Positions 9,183 to 17,300 of a DNA stretch of 64,000 nucleotides are shown here, one piece after another. Origin of the DNA: Streptomyces humi. Its GTDB lineage: Bacteria; Actinomycetota; Actinomycetes; Streptomycetales; Streptomycetaceae. Both the position numbers and the translations under genes were made by a program. The stretch spans positions 62,001 through 126,000 of the forward strand of contig NZ_LBMU02000039.1 of assembly GCF_001005085.2 (NCBI RefSeq), given 5' to 3'. How positions within the stretch are numbered: position 1 is the stretch's first letter; each line of letters begins with the position of its first letter. The notes beneath the pieces are model-generated. The model ran no database searches. It was not told where the DNA came from and saw nothing but the letters and a program-made list of their open reading frames with translations.

Positions 9183-10541
9183 ATGGCAGTTGCACGGCGT
9201 CGTCCGGCCCCGGGGAGGGCCCCGCGCGCCGTGCCCCGGGCGTGGGGAAGGCTGGGGTCGGACGTGGCGGTGCAGGAGGCGAGGCAGGGCGCCGGTTCGG
9301 GTGTCCACGGCGGCGGCTGCGCGTGCGGGGACTGCCCGCACGGAGCCCGCGAGGGGCATCGGCGTGCGGTCGCCGAATTCCTCCTCAAACGGGACGAGTT
9401 CGCGGCAGGGCAGGGGCTGCCCGCGGCGGTGGCCCACTCGGCCTCCGCCTCCCGCCAGTGGGTCTCCGAGGAACTGGCCCAGTCCGCCGAGGCCGTCGCC
9501 GACCGCGGCCGCGCCGAGGGCGGGGCCTGGCTCGCCCGGCTCTGGCTGCGCACCGTGGTCACGGTGTGGGGCGCCGTCCTGGTGCTGCTCCTCGGCCAGG
9601 CCCTCACCGCGATCGGCGCGGGCTGGACCAGTGCCCGCACCGCGGGACTGCTCGCCGCCGTGACCGTGGCCCTCGCCGTCAGCGCCGCCTCCTGGTTCCA
9701 CCGGGCGCGCGGCGGTGTGCTCGCGCCCGTCATCGGTGAGGACAACCGCATGTCCACCTCCCGCACCGTCGCCGCCTCCTGGGTTCTCCTCGTCGCCTAC
9801 GCCGTCCTCGTCCTGGCCGGCCGCCTGGCCGCCGCCTCCTCGCCCGCCGACCGGGACGCCCTCATCTCCGGCCTCGACCTGGCCCGCGGCGCCGGTGTGG
9901 TGACCGTCCTCGCCGTGGTCAGCGGGATCGCCGTGCTCGTCCGCCGGGTGGTCGGACTGCGGATCCTCGGCCAGCGCCTTCAGAAGGTGCGCGCCCACCG
10001 CCCGCGCGCCGCCGACCTCCTCACCGACGACTCTGGCCGGGGCACCTTCGCCGACATCCAGTACGTCGTGATCAGCGCCGTCGCCCTGGTCTTCGCCGCG
10101 GTACGCCTCGCCCGCCGTCCCGACCAGCTCCCCGACCTGCCCTGGGGCCTCGCGACGGTGGTGCTGATCTCCGCCGCGACCTACCTGGCCGGCAAGTACG
10201 CCGAGGGCGGCCGCCCGATGATCCTCTCCGTGGTCCGCGCCCGCGAGGCCGGTGACCTGGACGCCCCGATCCGCACCGGCGACGACATCGAGATCCGCGG
10301 CACCGGCTTCGTCCCGCCCGGCGCCCAGACCGCCGACCGGCTCTCCCGCATGGTCGTCCGCATCGGCGCCGTCAACGTCCACGTCCCGCTGGTCCCCGTC
10401 GCCGGTGGCTTCAGCAACCCCACGGACGACGTCCTCACCGTCCCCGTCCCCGCCGAGGTGGAACCCGGTTCGGTGGAGGTCCAGGTGGTCACGGCGGCCG
10501 GGGTGGCCACCAACCGGTGCGTGGTTGAGGTGACGGACTGA
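9183..10541 (+). CDS. Multi-pass membrane protein with Cys motif and C-terminal beta domain
   Basis: 452 residues from the ATG at 9183; a GTG at 9264 behind GGGGAAGG is a possible alternative. Residues 44-52 hold CACGDCPHG, a compact cysteine motif that could bind metal. Spans lie around residues 121-142, 152-172, 193-213, 238-258, 297-313 and 320-338. The final 100 residues (from about DIEIRGTGFVPPGAQ) look like an IPT/TIG-type beta sandwich, the kind that uses 'avoid crossing' loops for binding. No family name is certain. Divergent from the DUF4429 gene. Confidence 0.75.
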   Translation: MAVARRRPAPGRAPRAVPRAWGRLGSDVAVQEARQGAGSGVHGGGCACGDCPHGAREGHRRAVAEFLLKRDEFAAGQGLPAAVAHSASASRQWVSEELAQSAEAVADRGRAEGGAWLARLWLRTVVTVWGAVLVLLLGQALTAIGAGWTSARTAGLLAAVTVALAVSAASWFHRARGGVLAPVIGEDNRMSTSRTVAASWVLLVAYAVLVLAGRLAAASSPADRDALISGLDLARGAGVVTVLAVVSGIAVLVRRVVGLRILGQRLQKVRAHRPRAADLLTDDSGRGTFADIQYVVISAVALVFAAVRLARRPDQLPDLPWGLATVVLISAATYLAGKYAEGGRPMILSVVRAREAGDLDAPIRTGDDIEIRGTGFVPPGAQTADRLSRMVVRIGAVNVHVPLVPVAGGFSNPTDDVLTVPVPAEVEPGSVEVQVVTAAGVATNRCVVEVTD

Positions 10542-10766
10542 ACCGCCCGAGCGGAACCCGCGGGGTGAGTGACGGACCGGATGCGGACCGGATGCCCGCG
10601 CCTGCTCGCCGCTGACCCACCTTGCCCACCTTTCACCACTGTCCCGGGTGACGAAGACCAGCCGAAATTCGGAAAATCGTCCCGAGAAGGATTGAGCCGG
10701 TCGCCGCTGTCGTACGTATGGTCTGTTGAGGGGCCCGGGCACGGCGGCGAGAGGCGGCTACTGGCG

Positions 10767-11297
10767 ATGACTCACGGCATTCGTACGGATACGCACTCCC
10801 CTTATCTCGACGGTGACCGAGGCCTGCGGGACACCGCCACCCGGTACGCCCTCCTTCCCCTGCGGATCTTCCTCGGCGTCACCTTCATCTACGCCGGGCT
10901 GAACAAGCTGACCGACAGCGCCTTCCTGAAGTCCGGCGGCTCCGGATCCATCGGCGACACCATGCGCGCCGTCCGGGACTCCGCCGCCATCCCGGCCCTG
11001 GTCGACCTGGCCCTGAAGAACCCGGTCGGCTTCGGCACCGCGATCGCCATCGGTGAGGTGGCCGTCGGCCTCGGCACCCTCTTCGGCCTGCTGGCCCGCC
11101 TCGCCGCCCTCGGCGGCGCGCTGATCTCGCTCAGCCTCTGGCTCACGGTCAGCTGGGCCAACTCCCCGTACTACTACGGGAACGACCTCGCCTACCTGAT
11201 GGCCTGGCTCCCGCTGGTCCTGGCCGGCGCCCCCTACCTCTCCCTGGACGCGATGCTCCGGTCCCGGCGCCGACAGCGGTCCGGGGGACTGGGCTAG
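10767..11297 (+). CDS. DoxX family membrane protein
   Basis: 176 residues from the ATG at 10767. PLRIFLGVTFIYAGLNKLTD is the diagnostic first helix of DoxX/DoxD proteins, followed by three further spans (about 90-110, 115-135, 142-162). The family is linked to thiosulfate:quinone oxidoreductase in archaea and to redox homeostasis complexes in mycobacteria; the exact substrate here is unknown. A weak TTGAGC with CGTATG 17 bases downstream (10693-10721) could be the promoter. The end overlaps by four bases the end of the convergent small membrane gene. Confidence 0.85.
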   Translation: MTHGIRTDTHSPYLDGDRGLRDTATRYALLPLRIFLGVTFIYAGLNKLTDSAFLKSGGSGSIGDTMRAVRDSAAIPALVDLALKNPVGFGTAIAIGEVAVGLGTLFGLLARLAALGGALISLSLWLTVSWANSPYYYGNDLAYLMAWLPLVLAGAPYLSLDAMLRSRRRQRSGGLG

Positions 11298-11518
11298 GGC
11301 GTACCCCCCGGGCGGGCGGTGGTGCGGCGGCGCCTGCGTATCGCCCGGGTCAGGGACGCCGTCACGGCGGCCAGCACGAGACCGGCCACCATCGCCGGGA
11401 TGACCGCGAACCACTCGGTCTGCCAGAGGCCGCCCGCGTCGCCGGCGTAGGCGATCCCCGACGCCGTCAGGAAGACACCGACGATCAGCCGCCCGGGCTG
11501 GAACTCATGCCGCAGCAC
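11294..11518 (-). CDS. Small two-span membrane protein next to PspC gene
   Basis: 74 residues, two hydrophobic segments (about 11-27 and 37-55), then a strongly basic tail RRRRRTTARP. Its start overlaps the end of the upstream PspC gene by 14 bases, so the two are translationally coupled and probably act together. The size and topology suit a partner of a membrane stress sensor. No named family recognised. Confidence 0.7.
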   Translation of the reverse strand: MLRHEFQPGRLIVGVFLTASGIAYAGDAGGLWQTEWFAVIPAMVAGLVLAAVTASLTRAIRRRRRTTARPGGTP

Positions 11519-12935
11519 GGGTCACCTCCACCTGTCCGGCGCCGACCCGGAGGTCCAGGTCCAGCGTCCCCGTGTGCTTCGCGCCGCTCGCCGGCGGCAG
11601 CGTCACGTCCTTGTGCCTGCCCGGCTCCACGTCCACGTCCTTCTCGTCGTCACCGGGCAACTGGATGTCGCCCACCCCCACGTCGATGCGCATCCGCACC
11701 GTCACGTCCGCCGGCACCACGATCTTCAGCTGGCCGGCGCTCACCTCGGCCGCCGTCGACACCGTCTGTCCGTCGGCGACGCGTATGTGCCGCAGGTCCA
11801 GGGTGCCGACCCCGGTCCCCAGGTCGTACTCCGACGCCACCTGGGCCGCCGTCGCCGGGGTCCAGGACACGCGTGACCAGTGCGTGGTGATGTCGGACGG
11901 CAGGGCCGTCGCCCCGGCCAGCAGCGCCGCCGTGACGAGTGCCAGGAACAGCGAGCCCGCCCCCGTACGCCCCAGGAACGAGCTGACCGCCGTACCCACG
12001 CCGAACACGATCAGCGCCGCGGCCAGACCGGCCTGGAGGCTGGTGCCCAGAGGGTGCGTGTCCCAGGTCAGGCCTGTGCCCAGGGTGCCCGCCAGCAGCG
12101 CGAACAGGAAGATCCAGCCGCCGATCCAGTGCGGTCCGCGGGGCCCCCGGGGCCCGGGGGGCGCGCCACGGCGGGCGGAGACGTCCTGGCCGTGGACCCA
12201 CGGGGTGCCGAGCCGGAAGTCGATCCCCGGGGCGTCGGGGCCGCGGACGTCGGCCGGACCCCACAGGTAGCCGGTGCCTCCGACATGGGTGCCGTCCTTC
12301 ACGATCGGGTCGCGCCACCACGACGGGTAGGAGACCGGGACCGGCGGGGCCTGGGCCTCCGGCGGGGCGTCGGCGACCGCCTGGGCGGACAGCGGGTCCG
12401 GGTCGGGGGCACCGCGCCGCCGCGACCAGTACCCGGCCCCCGCCAGCAGTACGGACAGGACGACCGCGAAGGCCAGCACACCGCCGTTCTTGATCATCGT
12501 CAGCAGCACTCCGCAGCCGACCAGGGCGAACAGCACGGCCGCCAGGGCCTGCCCGTCGACCCGGCCGGTCAGCAGCTTGCGGACCTCGTTCTCCTCGTCG
12601 TCCTCGTACGGCACGAAGAGCCAGGCGAAGCCGTAGAAGAGGAGGCCGATGCCGCCGGTCGCGGCCAGCACGGCCAGGGTGATACGGAAGATCACCGGGT
12701 CCAGGTCGGTGTGGCGCCCGAGCCCCGCGCACACGCCCGCGATCATCTTGTGCCGGCGGTCCCGCCGGAACGGGGGGAAGTCCTCCCCGGCCGGTTCCGC
12801 GGGCGCACCGGGGGCGGCCCCCGGCGCGGTCGCCTCCGTCGCGGCGGGCGCGGCATCCGACGGCCCGGTGCCCGGGGCGGGCCGCGGGCCGGGGCCGGGT
12901 CCCGGACCCGTCGCGGCGTGCTCGTGATCAGTCAT
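11505..12935 (-). CDS. PspC-domain envelope-stress protein with C-terminal adhesin-like beta domain
   Basis: 476 residues. An acidic Pro/Ala-rich N-terminus leads to a PspC domain (about 53-115: FRRDRRHKMIAGVCAGLGRHTDLDPVIFRI then a hydrophobic hairpin and FVPYED). More spans follow around 128-170 and 255-350. The C-terminal 120 residues (LDLRHIRVADGQTVSTAAEV... to the end) form the repeated beta pattern of the DUF4097/cell-wall-active-antibiotic-response type. PspC proteins sense envelope stress. It is divergent from the PspC sensor kinase across a 345-base interval filled by a tandem repeat, suggesting one regulated unit. Confidence 0.85.
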   Translation of the reverse strand: MTDHEHAATGPGPGPGPRPAPGTGPSDAAPAATEATAPGAAPGAPAEPAGEDFPPFRRDRRHKMIAGVCAGLGRHTDLDPVIFRITLAVLAATGGIGLLFYGFAWLFVPYEDDEENEVRKLLTGRVDGQALAAVLFALVGCGVLLTMIKNGGVLAFAVVLSVLLAGAGYWSRRRGAPDPDPLSAQAVADAPPEAQAPPVPVSYPSWWRDPIVKDGTHVGGTGYLWGPADVRGPDAPGIDFRLGTPWVHGQDVSARRGAPPGPRGPRGPHWIGGWIFLFALLAGTLGTGLTWDTHPLGTSLQAGLAAALIVFGVGTAVSSFLGRTGAGSLFLALVTAALLAGATALPSDITTHWSRVSWTPATAAQVASEYDLGTGVGTLDLRHIRVADGQTVSTAAEVSAGQLKIVVPADVTVRMRIDVGVGDIQLPGDDEKDVDVEPGRHKDVTLPPASGAKHTGTLDLDLRVGAGQVEVTRAAA

Positions 12936-13072
12936 GAGTCAATGGTGACGGCCGCGCCGCCCCGACGGCAGTCGGGACGACCCTGGCAGAACCCTGAAAT
13001 CCGCCCCGAGACCGGCCCGGGAAGCGTTCGAAGGGCCCGAGCCGCCCTGGCGGACGGGCGCCGCCGCGAGGC

Positions 13073-13226
13073 AATCTGAAGATCGGCCGCAGGAAAATCC
13101 GAAGATCAGCCGTAGGGAAATCCGAAGATCGGCTGAGGGGTGATCCGAAGATCAGCCGCGAGGGATCCGGAGACAGCCGCGAGGGGATCCGAAGAGCAGC
13201 CGCGAGGAATCCGAAGATCAGGGGAG
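13073..13226. repeat. Seven-copy 22-24 bp tandem repeat between divergent PspC genes
   Basis: Imperfect direct repeats with core ATCCGAAGATCAGCCGC start at about 13073, 13096, 13119, 13143, 13165, 13187 and 13209. Period is close to two helical turns. The array lies in the shared upstream region of the two PspC genes and ends about 55 bases before the kinase start. Confidence 0.85.
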
Positions 13227-13280
13227 TATCCGGGGTCGACCCTGATGCTCCGCGACTGCGGGCGTGTGAACATCGGTGGC

Positions 13281-14573
13281 ATGCCGGAAGCCGCAGCAGT
13301 GCCCCTCGACGACCCGCGGCCGCCGCGCAAGCTCTACCGCAGCAGCGACGGCCGCTGGCTCGGCGGAGTGGCGCGGGGCCTCGCCGGGCACCTCGGGCTG
13401 CCCGTCGTCTGGGTCCGGCTCGTCTTCGTCGGCCTGTTCATGGCCAACGGCCTCGGCGCGCTGCTGTACGCCGCGTTCTGGTTCTTCGTGCCGCTCGGCG
13501 TCGGCGGGGTCGGCGGTCAGAAGCCGCCCTCCCTGGTCGCCACCGAGACCTCGGCGGACGGCCGCCGCAGACTCGTCGCCCGCAAACCGGACCGGGGCCA
13601 GATCGTCGCGCTGCTCCTGATGGTCGTCGTGTCCCTGGTGTTCGTGGGCAGCATCAACCTGACCGGCGGCGCCAAGGCCTATCTCCTGCCCGCGGTCCTG
13701 GTCGCCGCCGGTGTCGCCCTGGTCTGGCGCCAGGCGGACAACGCCCGCCGGGCCCGCTGGGTCGAGGTCGGCAGCCGGCGGCGGACGCTCAGCCTGCTGC
13801 GGGCGGGCTTCGGCGTCCTGCTCGTCACCGCCGGTGTCACGGGCGTCTTCGTCATGCAGGGCTCGGCCGCGCACATCGGCGCGGTGCTCCAGGCCGCGCT
13901 CGCCGTGGTCGTCGGCATCACGCTGCTCGCCGGCCCGTATCTGGTGCGGATGACCCAGGACCTCTCCGAGGAACGGCTGATGCGCATCCGCGCCCAGGAG
14001 CGTGCCGAGGTCGCCGCCCACGTCCACGACTCCGTGCTGCACACGCTGACCCTGATCCAGCGCAACGCGGAGAACGCCGGCGAGGTGCGCCGTCTCGCCC
14101 GCGCCCAGGAACGCGACCTGCGCACCTGGCTGTACAAGCCCGAGGGCACCGGCAAGGAGGAGGCCGACGAACCCGCCACCCTCGCCGACGCGGTCCGGCG
14201 CAGCGCCGCCGAGGTCGAGGACAAGCACGGCGTACCCATCGAGGTCGTGGTGGTCGGGGACTGCCCGCTGGACGAACGGACCGGCGCGCAGATGCAGGCC
14301 GCGCGCGAGGCGATGGTCAACGCCGCCAAGTACGGTGGCGAGGGCGGTGCCGTCCAGGTCTACGCCGAGGTCGAGGGCAGAACGGTCTTCGTGTCCGTCC
14401 GTGACCGCGGTCCGGGGTTCGATCCCGACTCGATACCCGCCGACCGCATGGGTGTCAGAGAATCGATCATCGGCCGGATGGAGCGCCACGGGGGCACGGC
14501 ACGTCTGCGGTCCGTACCGGGCGGCGGCACGGAGGTCGAGCTGGAGATGGAGAGGGCGGAGAACACGTCATGA
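13281..14573 (+). CDS. Sensor histidine kinase with N-terminal PspC domain
   Basis: 430 residues from the ATG at 13281; an in-frame GTG at 13266 is an alternative. Residues 17-72 are a PspC domain (KLYRSSDGRWLGGVARGLAG...). Further spans lie at about 108-126, 133-149, 174-191 and 199-221. The phospho-acceptor region is AHVHDSV with His249, HisKA_3-like; the ATPase domain has AREAMVNAAKYG (N box), VRDRGPGFDPD and GGGTEVELEM. Together with the next gene it forms a two-component system, and by its PspC domain probably reports membrane or wall stress. Confidence 0.92.
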   Translation: MPEAAAVPLDDPRPPRKLYRSSDGRWLGGVARGLAGHLGLPVVWVRLVFVGLFMANGLGALLYAAFWFFVPLGVGGVGGQKPPSLVATETSADGRRRLVARKPDRGQIVALLLMVVVSLVFVGSINLTGGAKAYLLPAVLVAAGVALVWRQADNARRARWVEVGSRRRTLSLLRAGFGVLLVTAGVTGVFVMQGSAAHIGAVLQAALAVVVGITLLAGPYLVRMTQDLSEERLMRIRAQERAEVAAHVHDSVLHTLTLIQRNAENAGEVRRLARAQERDLRTWLYKPEGTGKEEADEPATLADAVRRSAAEVEDKHGVPIEVVVVGDCPLDERTGAQMQAAREAMVNAAKYGGEGGAVQVYAEVEGRTVFVSVRDRGPGFDPDSIPADRMGVRESIIGRMERHGGTARLRSVPGGGTEVELEMERAENTS

Positions 14574-15283
14574 GCGACGCGACCGAGGCGAACGGCCCGG
14601 CGGAAGGCACGGAGAAGTCCGGGCGCCGGGTGCGGGTGGTGCTCGTCGACGACCACCGGATGTTCCGTACGGGTGTCCAGGCGGAGATCGGCCAGACCGA
14701 GCAGACCGGCGTCGAGGTGGTCGGCGAGGCCGCCGACGTCGACCAGGCGGTCTCGGTGATCACCGCGACACGGCCCGAGGTGGTCCTCCTCGACGTGCAC
14801 CTGCCGGGCGGCGGCGGGGTCGAGGTGCTGCGCCGGTGCGCCCCGTTGGCGGCGGACGCCGAGCAGCCGGTGCGCTTCCTCGCGCTGTCCGTGTCGGACG
14901 CGGCGGAGGACGTGATCGGGGTGATCCGGGGCGGGGCCCGCGGCTACGTCACCAAGACGATCACCGGCACCGACCTGGTCGACTCGATCTTCCGGGTCCA
15001 GGAGGGCGACGCCGTCTTCTCCCCACGCCTCGCCGGGTTCGTGCTGGACGCCTTCGCTTCCACCGACGCCCCGCCGGTCGACGAGGACCTCGACCGCCTC
15101 ACCCAGCGCGAGCGCGAGGTACTGCGCCTCATCGCCCGCGGCTATGCCTACAAGGAGATCGCCAAGCAGCTGTTCATCTCCGTGAAGACCGTCGAGTCCC
15201 ATGTCTCAGCGGTACTGCGGAAGTTGCAGCTGTCCAACCGGCACGAGCTGACCCGCTGGGCGACGGCGCGCCGCCTGGTCTGA
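14570..15283 (+). CDS. NarL/FixJ-family response regulator
   Basis: 237 residues; the ATG overlaps the kinase stop codon by four bases (ATGA), so synthesis is coupled. Receiver: acidic pair DD27-28, phosphorylation site Asp75 (VVLLDVHLPG), Thr/Lys region SVSD...YVTKTI. LuxR-type HTH at about 168-230 (LTQREREVLRLIARGYAYKEIAKQL, SVKTVESHVS). It should be phosphorylated by the PspC kinase and control envelope genes, possibly the divergent PspC operon through the tandem repeat. Confidence 0.93.
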   Translation: MSDATEANGPAEGTEKSGRRVRVVLVDDHRMFRTGVQAEIGQTEQTGVEVVGEAADVDQAVSVITATRPEVVLLDVHLPGGGGVEVLRRCAPLAADAEQPVRFLALSVSDAAEDVIGVIRGGARGYVTKTITGTDLVDSIFRVQEGDAVFSPRLAGFVLDAFASTDAPPVDEDLDRLTQREREVLRLIARGYAYKEIAKQLFISVKTVESHVSAVLRKLQLSNRHELTRWATARRLV

Positions 15284-15313
15284 ACCACCGGCGCGGGCCG
15301 CCGCGTGGGCCGC

Positions 15314-16408
15314 TCAGACGACCCGCGCGGCCCCCGCGAAGGGCATCTCGTCGACGGGGGCGATCCGCACCGGGGCCGACGGGTTGGGTGCGTGGATCAT
15401 CTGGCCGTTGCCGATGTAGATGCCGACGTGGCTGATGCCCGAGTAGAAGAACACCAGGTCGCCCGGTTCGAGTTCGGAGCGGGAGACGCGGCGGCCGGCG
15501 TTGATCTGCGCGTAGGTGGTGCGGGGAATGGAGACTCCGGCGGAGCGGTAGGCGGCCTGGGCGAGGCCCGAGCAGTCGAAGGCGTCCGGGCCCGTCGCCC
15601 CCCACACATAGGGGCTGCCGAGTTTCGAGTAGGCGTAGGCGACGGCGGCCGCGGCACGGGCGTCGGGGGCGGCGACCCTGCCCGGGGTGAGGGTGTCGCG
15701 GCCGTCCGAGGCCGAGCGGGAGGCACGACCGGTCCCGCCGGGGCCGGGGCCGGAGCCGTCGCCGGCGTCAGCGCCGTCCGCCGTCGCCGCCGCCCGCTGC
15801 TGGGGCGACAGCCGGTCCAGCAGCCGCCGGGCCTCGTCGAGCTTGCCGTTGATGGTGGTCTTCTGCCGCTTCAGCTCGGCCAGCCGGGACCGCAGCGACG
15901 TCAGCTCGACGCGCGCCGCGTCGTGCAACTGCTCGACCCCCCGCAGCTGTCCGCGCACCCGCGACACCGCGGCGGCCTGCCGGTCGCCGACCCGTTCGGC
16001 GAACGCGGCGTCGTCCAGGTACCGGTCGGGATCGCTGGACAGCGCCAGCTGCCAGGCCGGGTCGATACCACCGTCGCGGTACTGCGCGGCGGCCGTCGCA
16101 CCGAGCGCGTCCCGCGCGGAGTTGAGTTCCCCCTCCTGGCGGGCGGCCTCGTCCTGTAGTGACTTCAGCCGTCGCTGGGCCGCACCGGCTTTGTCCTTCG
16201 CGCCGTCGTACTTCTGGGTGGCCGTCTCGGCCTCCTGGTACAGCCGGTCCACCTTGGCCTTGACCTGCGCGGGCGTCAGTTGCGGCTCCGCGTGTCCGAC
16301 CCCGTCGAAGCCCGCCGCGGTGGCCGCGCCCGCCAGGGCGAGGGTGACGGCCGTGCGGGCCGTATGACCGCCGAGCGGGCTCTGCCGGGGCTTGCGGTGC
16401 GCTGCCAC
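15314..16408 (-). CDS. Secreted NlpC/P60 peptidoglycan endopeptidase
   Basis: 364 residues from a GTG at 16408. A signal peptide (about 1-40, ending GVGHA) precedes a long coiled coil (45-205) and an Ala/Gly/Ser linker. The catalytic domain 250-364 has Cys279 (FDCSGLAQAAY), His327 (ISHVGIYIG) and His339 (MIHAPN), the papain-like triad that cuts D-Glu-DAP type bonds. Coiled coils of this type keep RipA/CwlO-like enzymes inactive until released. Its paralogue begins at 19523. The promoter is TGGTAA/ACGCTA (minus strand) with a MtrA-like box upstream. Confidence 0.93.
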   Translation of the reverse strand: MAAHRKPRQSPLGGHTARTAVTLALAGAATAAGFDGVGHAEPQLTPAQVKAKVDRLYQEAETATQKYDGAKDKAGAAQRRLKSLQDEAARQEGELNSARDALGATAAAQYRDGGIDPAWQLALSSDPDRYLDDAAFAERVGDRQAAAVSRVRGQLRGVEQLHDAARVELTSLRSRLAELKRQKTTINGKLDEARRLLDRLSPQQRAAATADGADAGDGSGPGPGGTGRASRSASDGRDTLTPGRVAAPDARAAAAVAYAYSKLGSPYVWGATGPDAFDCSGLAQAAYRSAGVSIPRTTYAQINAGRRVSRSELEPGDLVFFYSGISHVGIYIGNGQMIHAPNPSAPVRIAPVDEMPFAGAARVV

Positions 16409-16500
16409 CTGGGCTGTTCACGTCCTCTCGTACGACCGCCGGTCGTCCGTCCGAACGCCAGGGGGAGCGCACGTACGGCCGCGGGGGAGCGGATTGCGCG

Positions 16501-16540
16501 TCCGGCGGCGGCCCGCACAGGGGAGCGGGCCGCCGCCGGA
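16501..16540. other. Strong hairpin in the 5' leader of the first NlpC/P60 gene
   Basis: A perfect 16-bp stem (16501-16516 with 16525-16540) with an 8-base loop, about 93 bases upstream of the start codon and downstream of the inferred promoter. No U tract follows on the minus strand. It may be an mRNA-stabilising or regulatory element rather than a terminator. Confidence 0.55.
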
Positions 16541-16612
16541 CTCTTTCGGCGGTGGTGTCCGACTGCCGCCCCTGGCCCGGGCGGCGGTGGGGAGTCGGTC
16601 ACCTGGGGGAGG

Positions 16613-16642
16613 ACGCTAGGCCCGACTGTGTCGTCCTGGTAA
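16613..16642 (-). promoter_or_regulatory. Candidate promoter of the first NlpC/P60 gene
   Basis: On the minus strand: TTACCA (16642-16637), 18 bases, TAGCGT (16618-16613). The second NlpC/P60 gene has TTCACA, 18 bases, TAGCGT. The shared hexamer and spacing support a common sigma factor; the leader would be about 200 bases. Confidence 0.45.
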
Positions 16643-16661
16643 CGCGATGCACGGAATTGAC

Positions 16662-16677
16662 GTGACCGGATCGTTAC
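16662..16677. promoter_or_regulatory. MtrA-like box
   Basis: GTGAC-CGGATC-GTTAC, a direct repeat with six-base spacer, fits the GTNAC-N6-GTNAC pattern reported for the MtrA response regulator in actinomycetes, whose targets include wall hydrolases. It lies about 20 bases upstream of the inferred -35 of the NlpC/P60 gene. Confidence 0.4.
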
Positions 16678-16879
16678 CGGACGGTATATGGCCGGAGTTC
16701 CGGTCCGGAGCCGTCGGCTTCACGGGGCGGGATGACCGAAGCGCCGTTTCCGGGGCGGGTGGAGCGCGGGGGGTGCTATGGGGTGCATATATGCGGCGAC
16801 CGGGAGCCGCGAGTCCGACCGCGCGGAAGGGAGGGGCCGGTGCCCGGCGCTCTCGTGGGCCCTGATTAGGCTCCGGGCC

Positions 16880-17233
16880 ATGGACGTACTCATCCATCTC
16901 TTCGTCGGCCTGCACATCATCGGCATCGCCGCGCTCCTCGGCGGCTTCCTCACCCAGATGAAGGCGATGGGCCAGGGCACGGCCCGGTTCGTCCCCGGGA
17001 TGCTGCACGGCGCGTTCACCATGCTCGCCACCGGCGTGATCCTGGTCGGCCTCAACGAGGCCGACGGCCACCACGTCAACACCGTCAAGATCGGCGTGAA
17101 ACTCGCCCTGCTGATCGTGATCCTCGGGCTCGTCTACGTGAAACGCGACGAGGAGAAGGTGGAGAAGGGCGCCTTCGCGCTGGTGGGCGCGCTGACCATG
17201 GTGAACGTCTTCATCGCCGTCCTGTGGACGTGA
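16880..17233 (+). CDS. Small four-span integral membrane protein
   Basis: 117 residues from the ATG at 16880. TAGGCT ends seven bases before the ATG, so the mRNA is probably leaderless; no ribosome site is visible. Hydrophobic segments at about 2-22, 35-55, 68-85 and 97-116; the conserved look of HIIGIAALLGGF and MLATGVIL fits the small hydrophobic proteins annotated as integral membrane proteins in Streptomyces. No catalytic motif. Function unknown. Confidence 0.8.
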   Translation: MDVLIHLFVGLHIIGIAALLGGFLTQMKAMGQGTARFVPGMLHGAFTMLATGVILVGLNEADGHHVNTVKIGVKLALLIVILGLVYVKRDEEKVEKGAFALVGALTMVNVFIAVLWT

Positions 17234-17300
17234 TCCTCGCCGACCACTCCGCCTGCCACGGCGCCGGCGACTCCCCCGACCACTCCGCCGACCACCCTCC

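Noticed and set aside
13073..13226. CRISPR array from the 22-24 bp repeats
   Set aside because: Units are contiguous with no unique spacers and no cas gene is present.
16501..16540. Terminator of an upstream plus-strand gene
   Set aside because: No gene on the plus strand ends there; it lies in the leader of the divergent NlpC/P60 gene.
16409..16620. Second c-di-AMP riboswitch before the first NlpC/P60 gene
   Set aside because: None of the conserved ydaO blocks (GGGGTGAATC, CCGACAGCTAAC) is present on the minus strand here.
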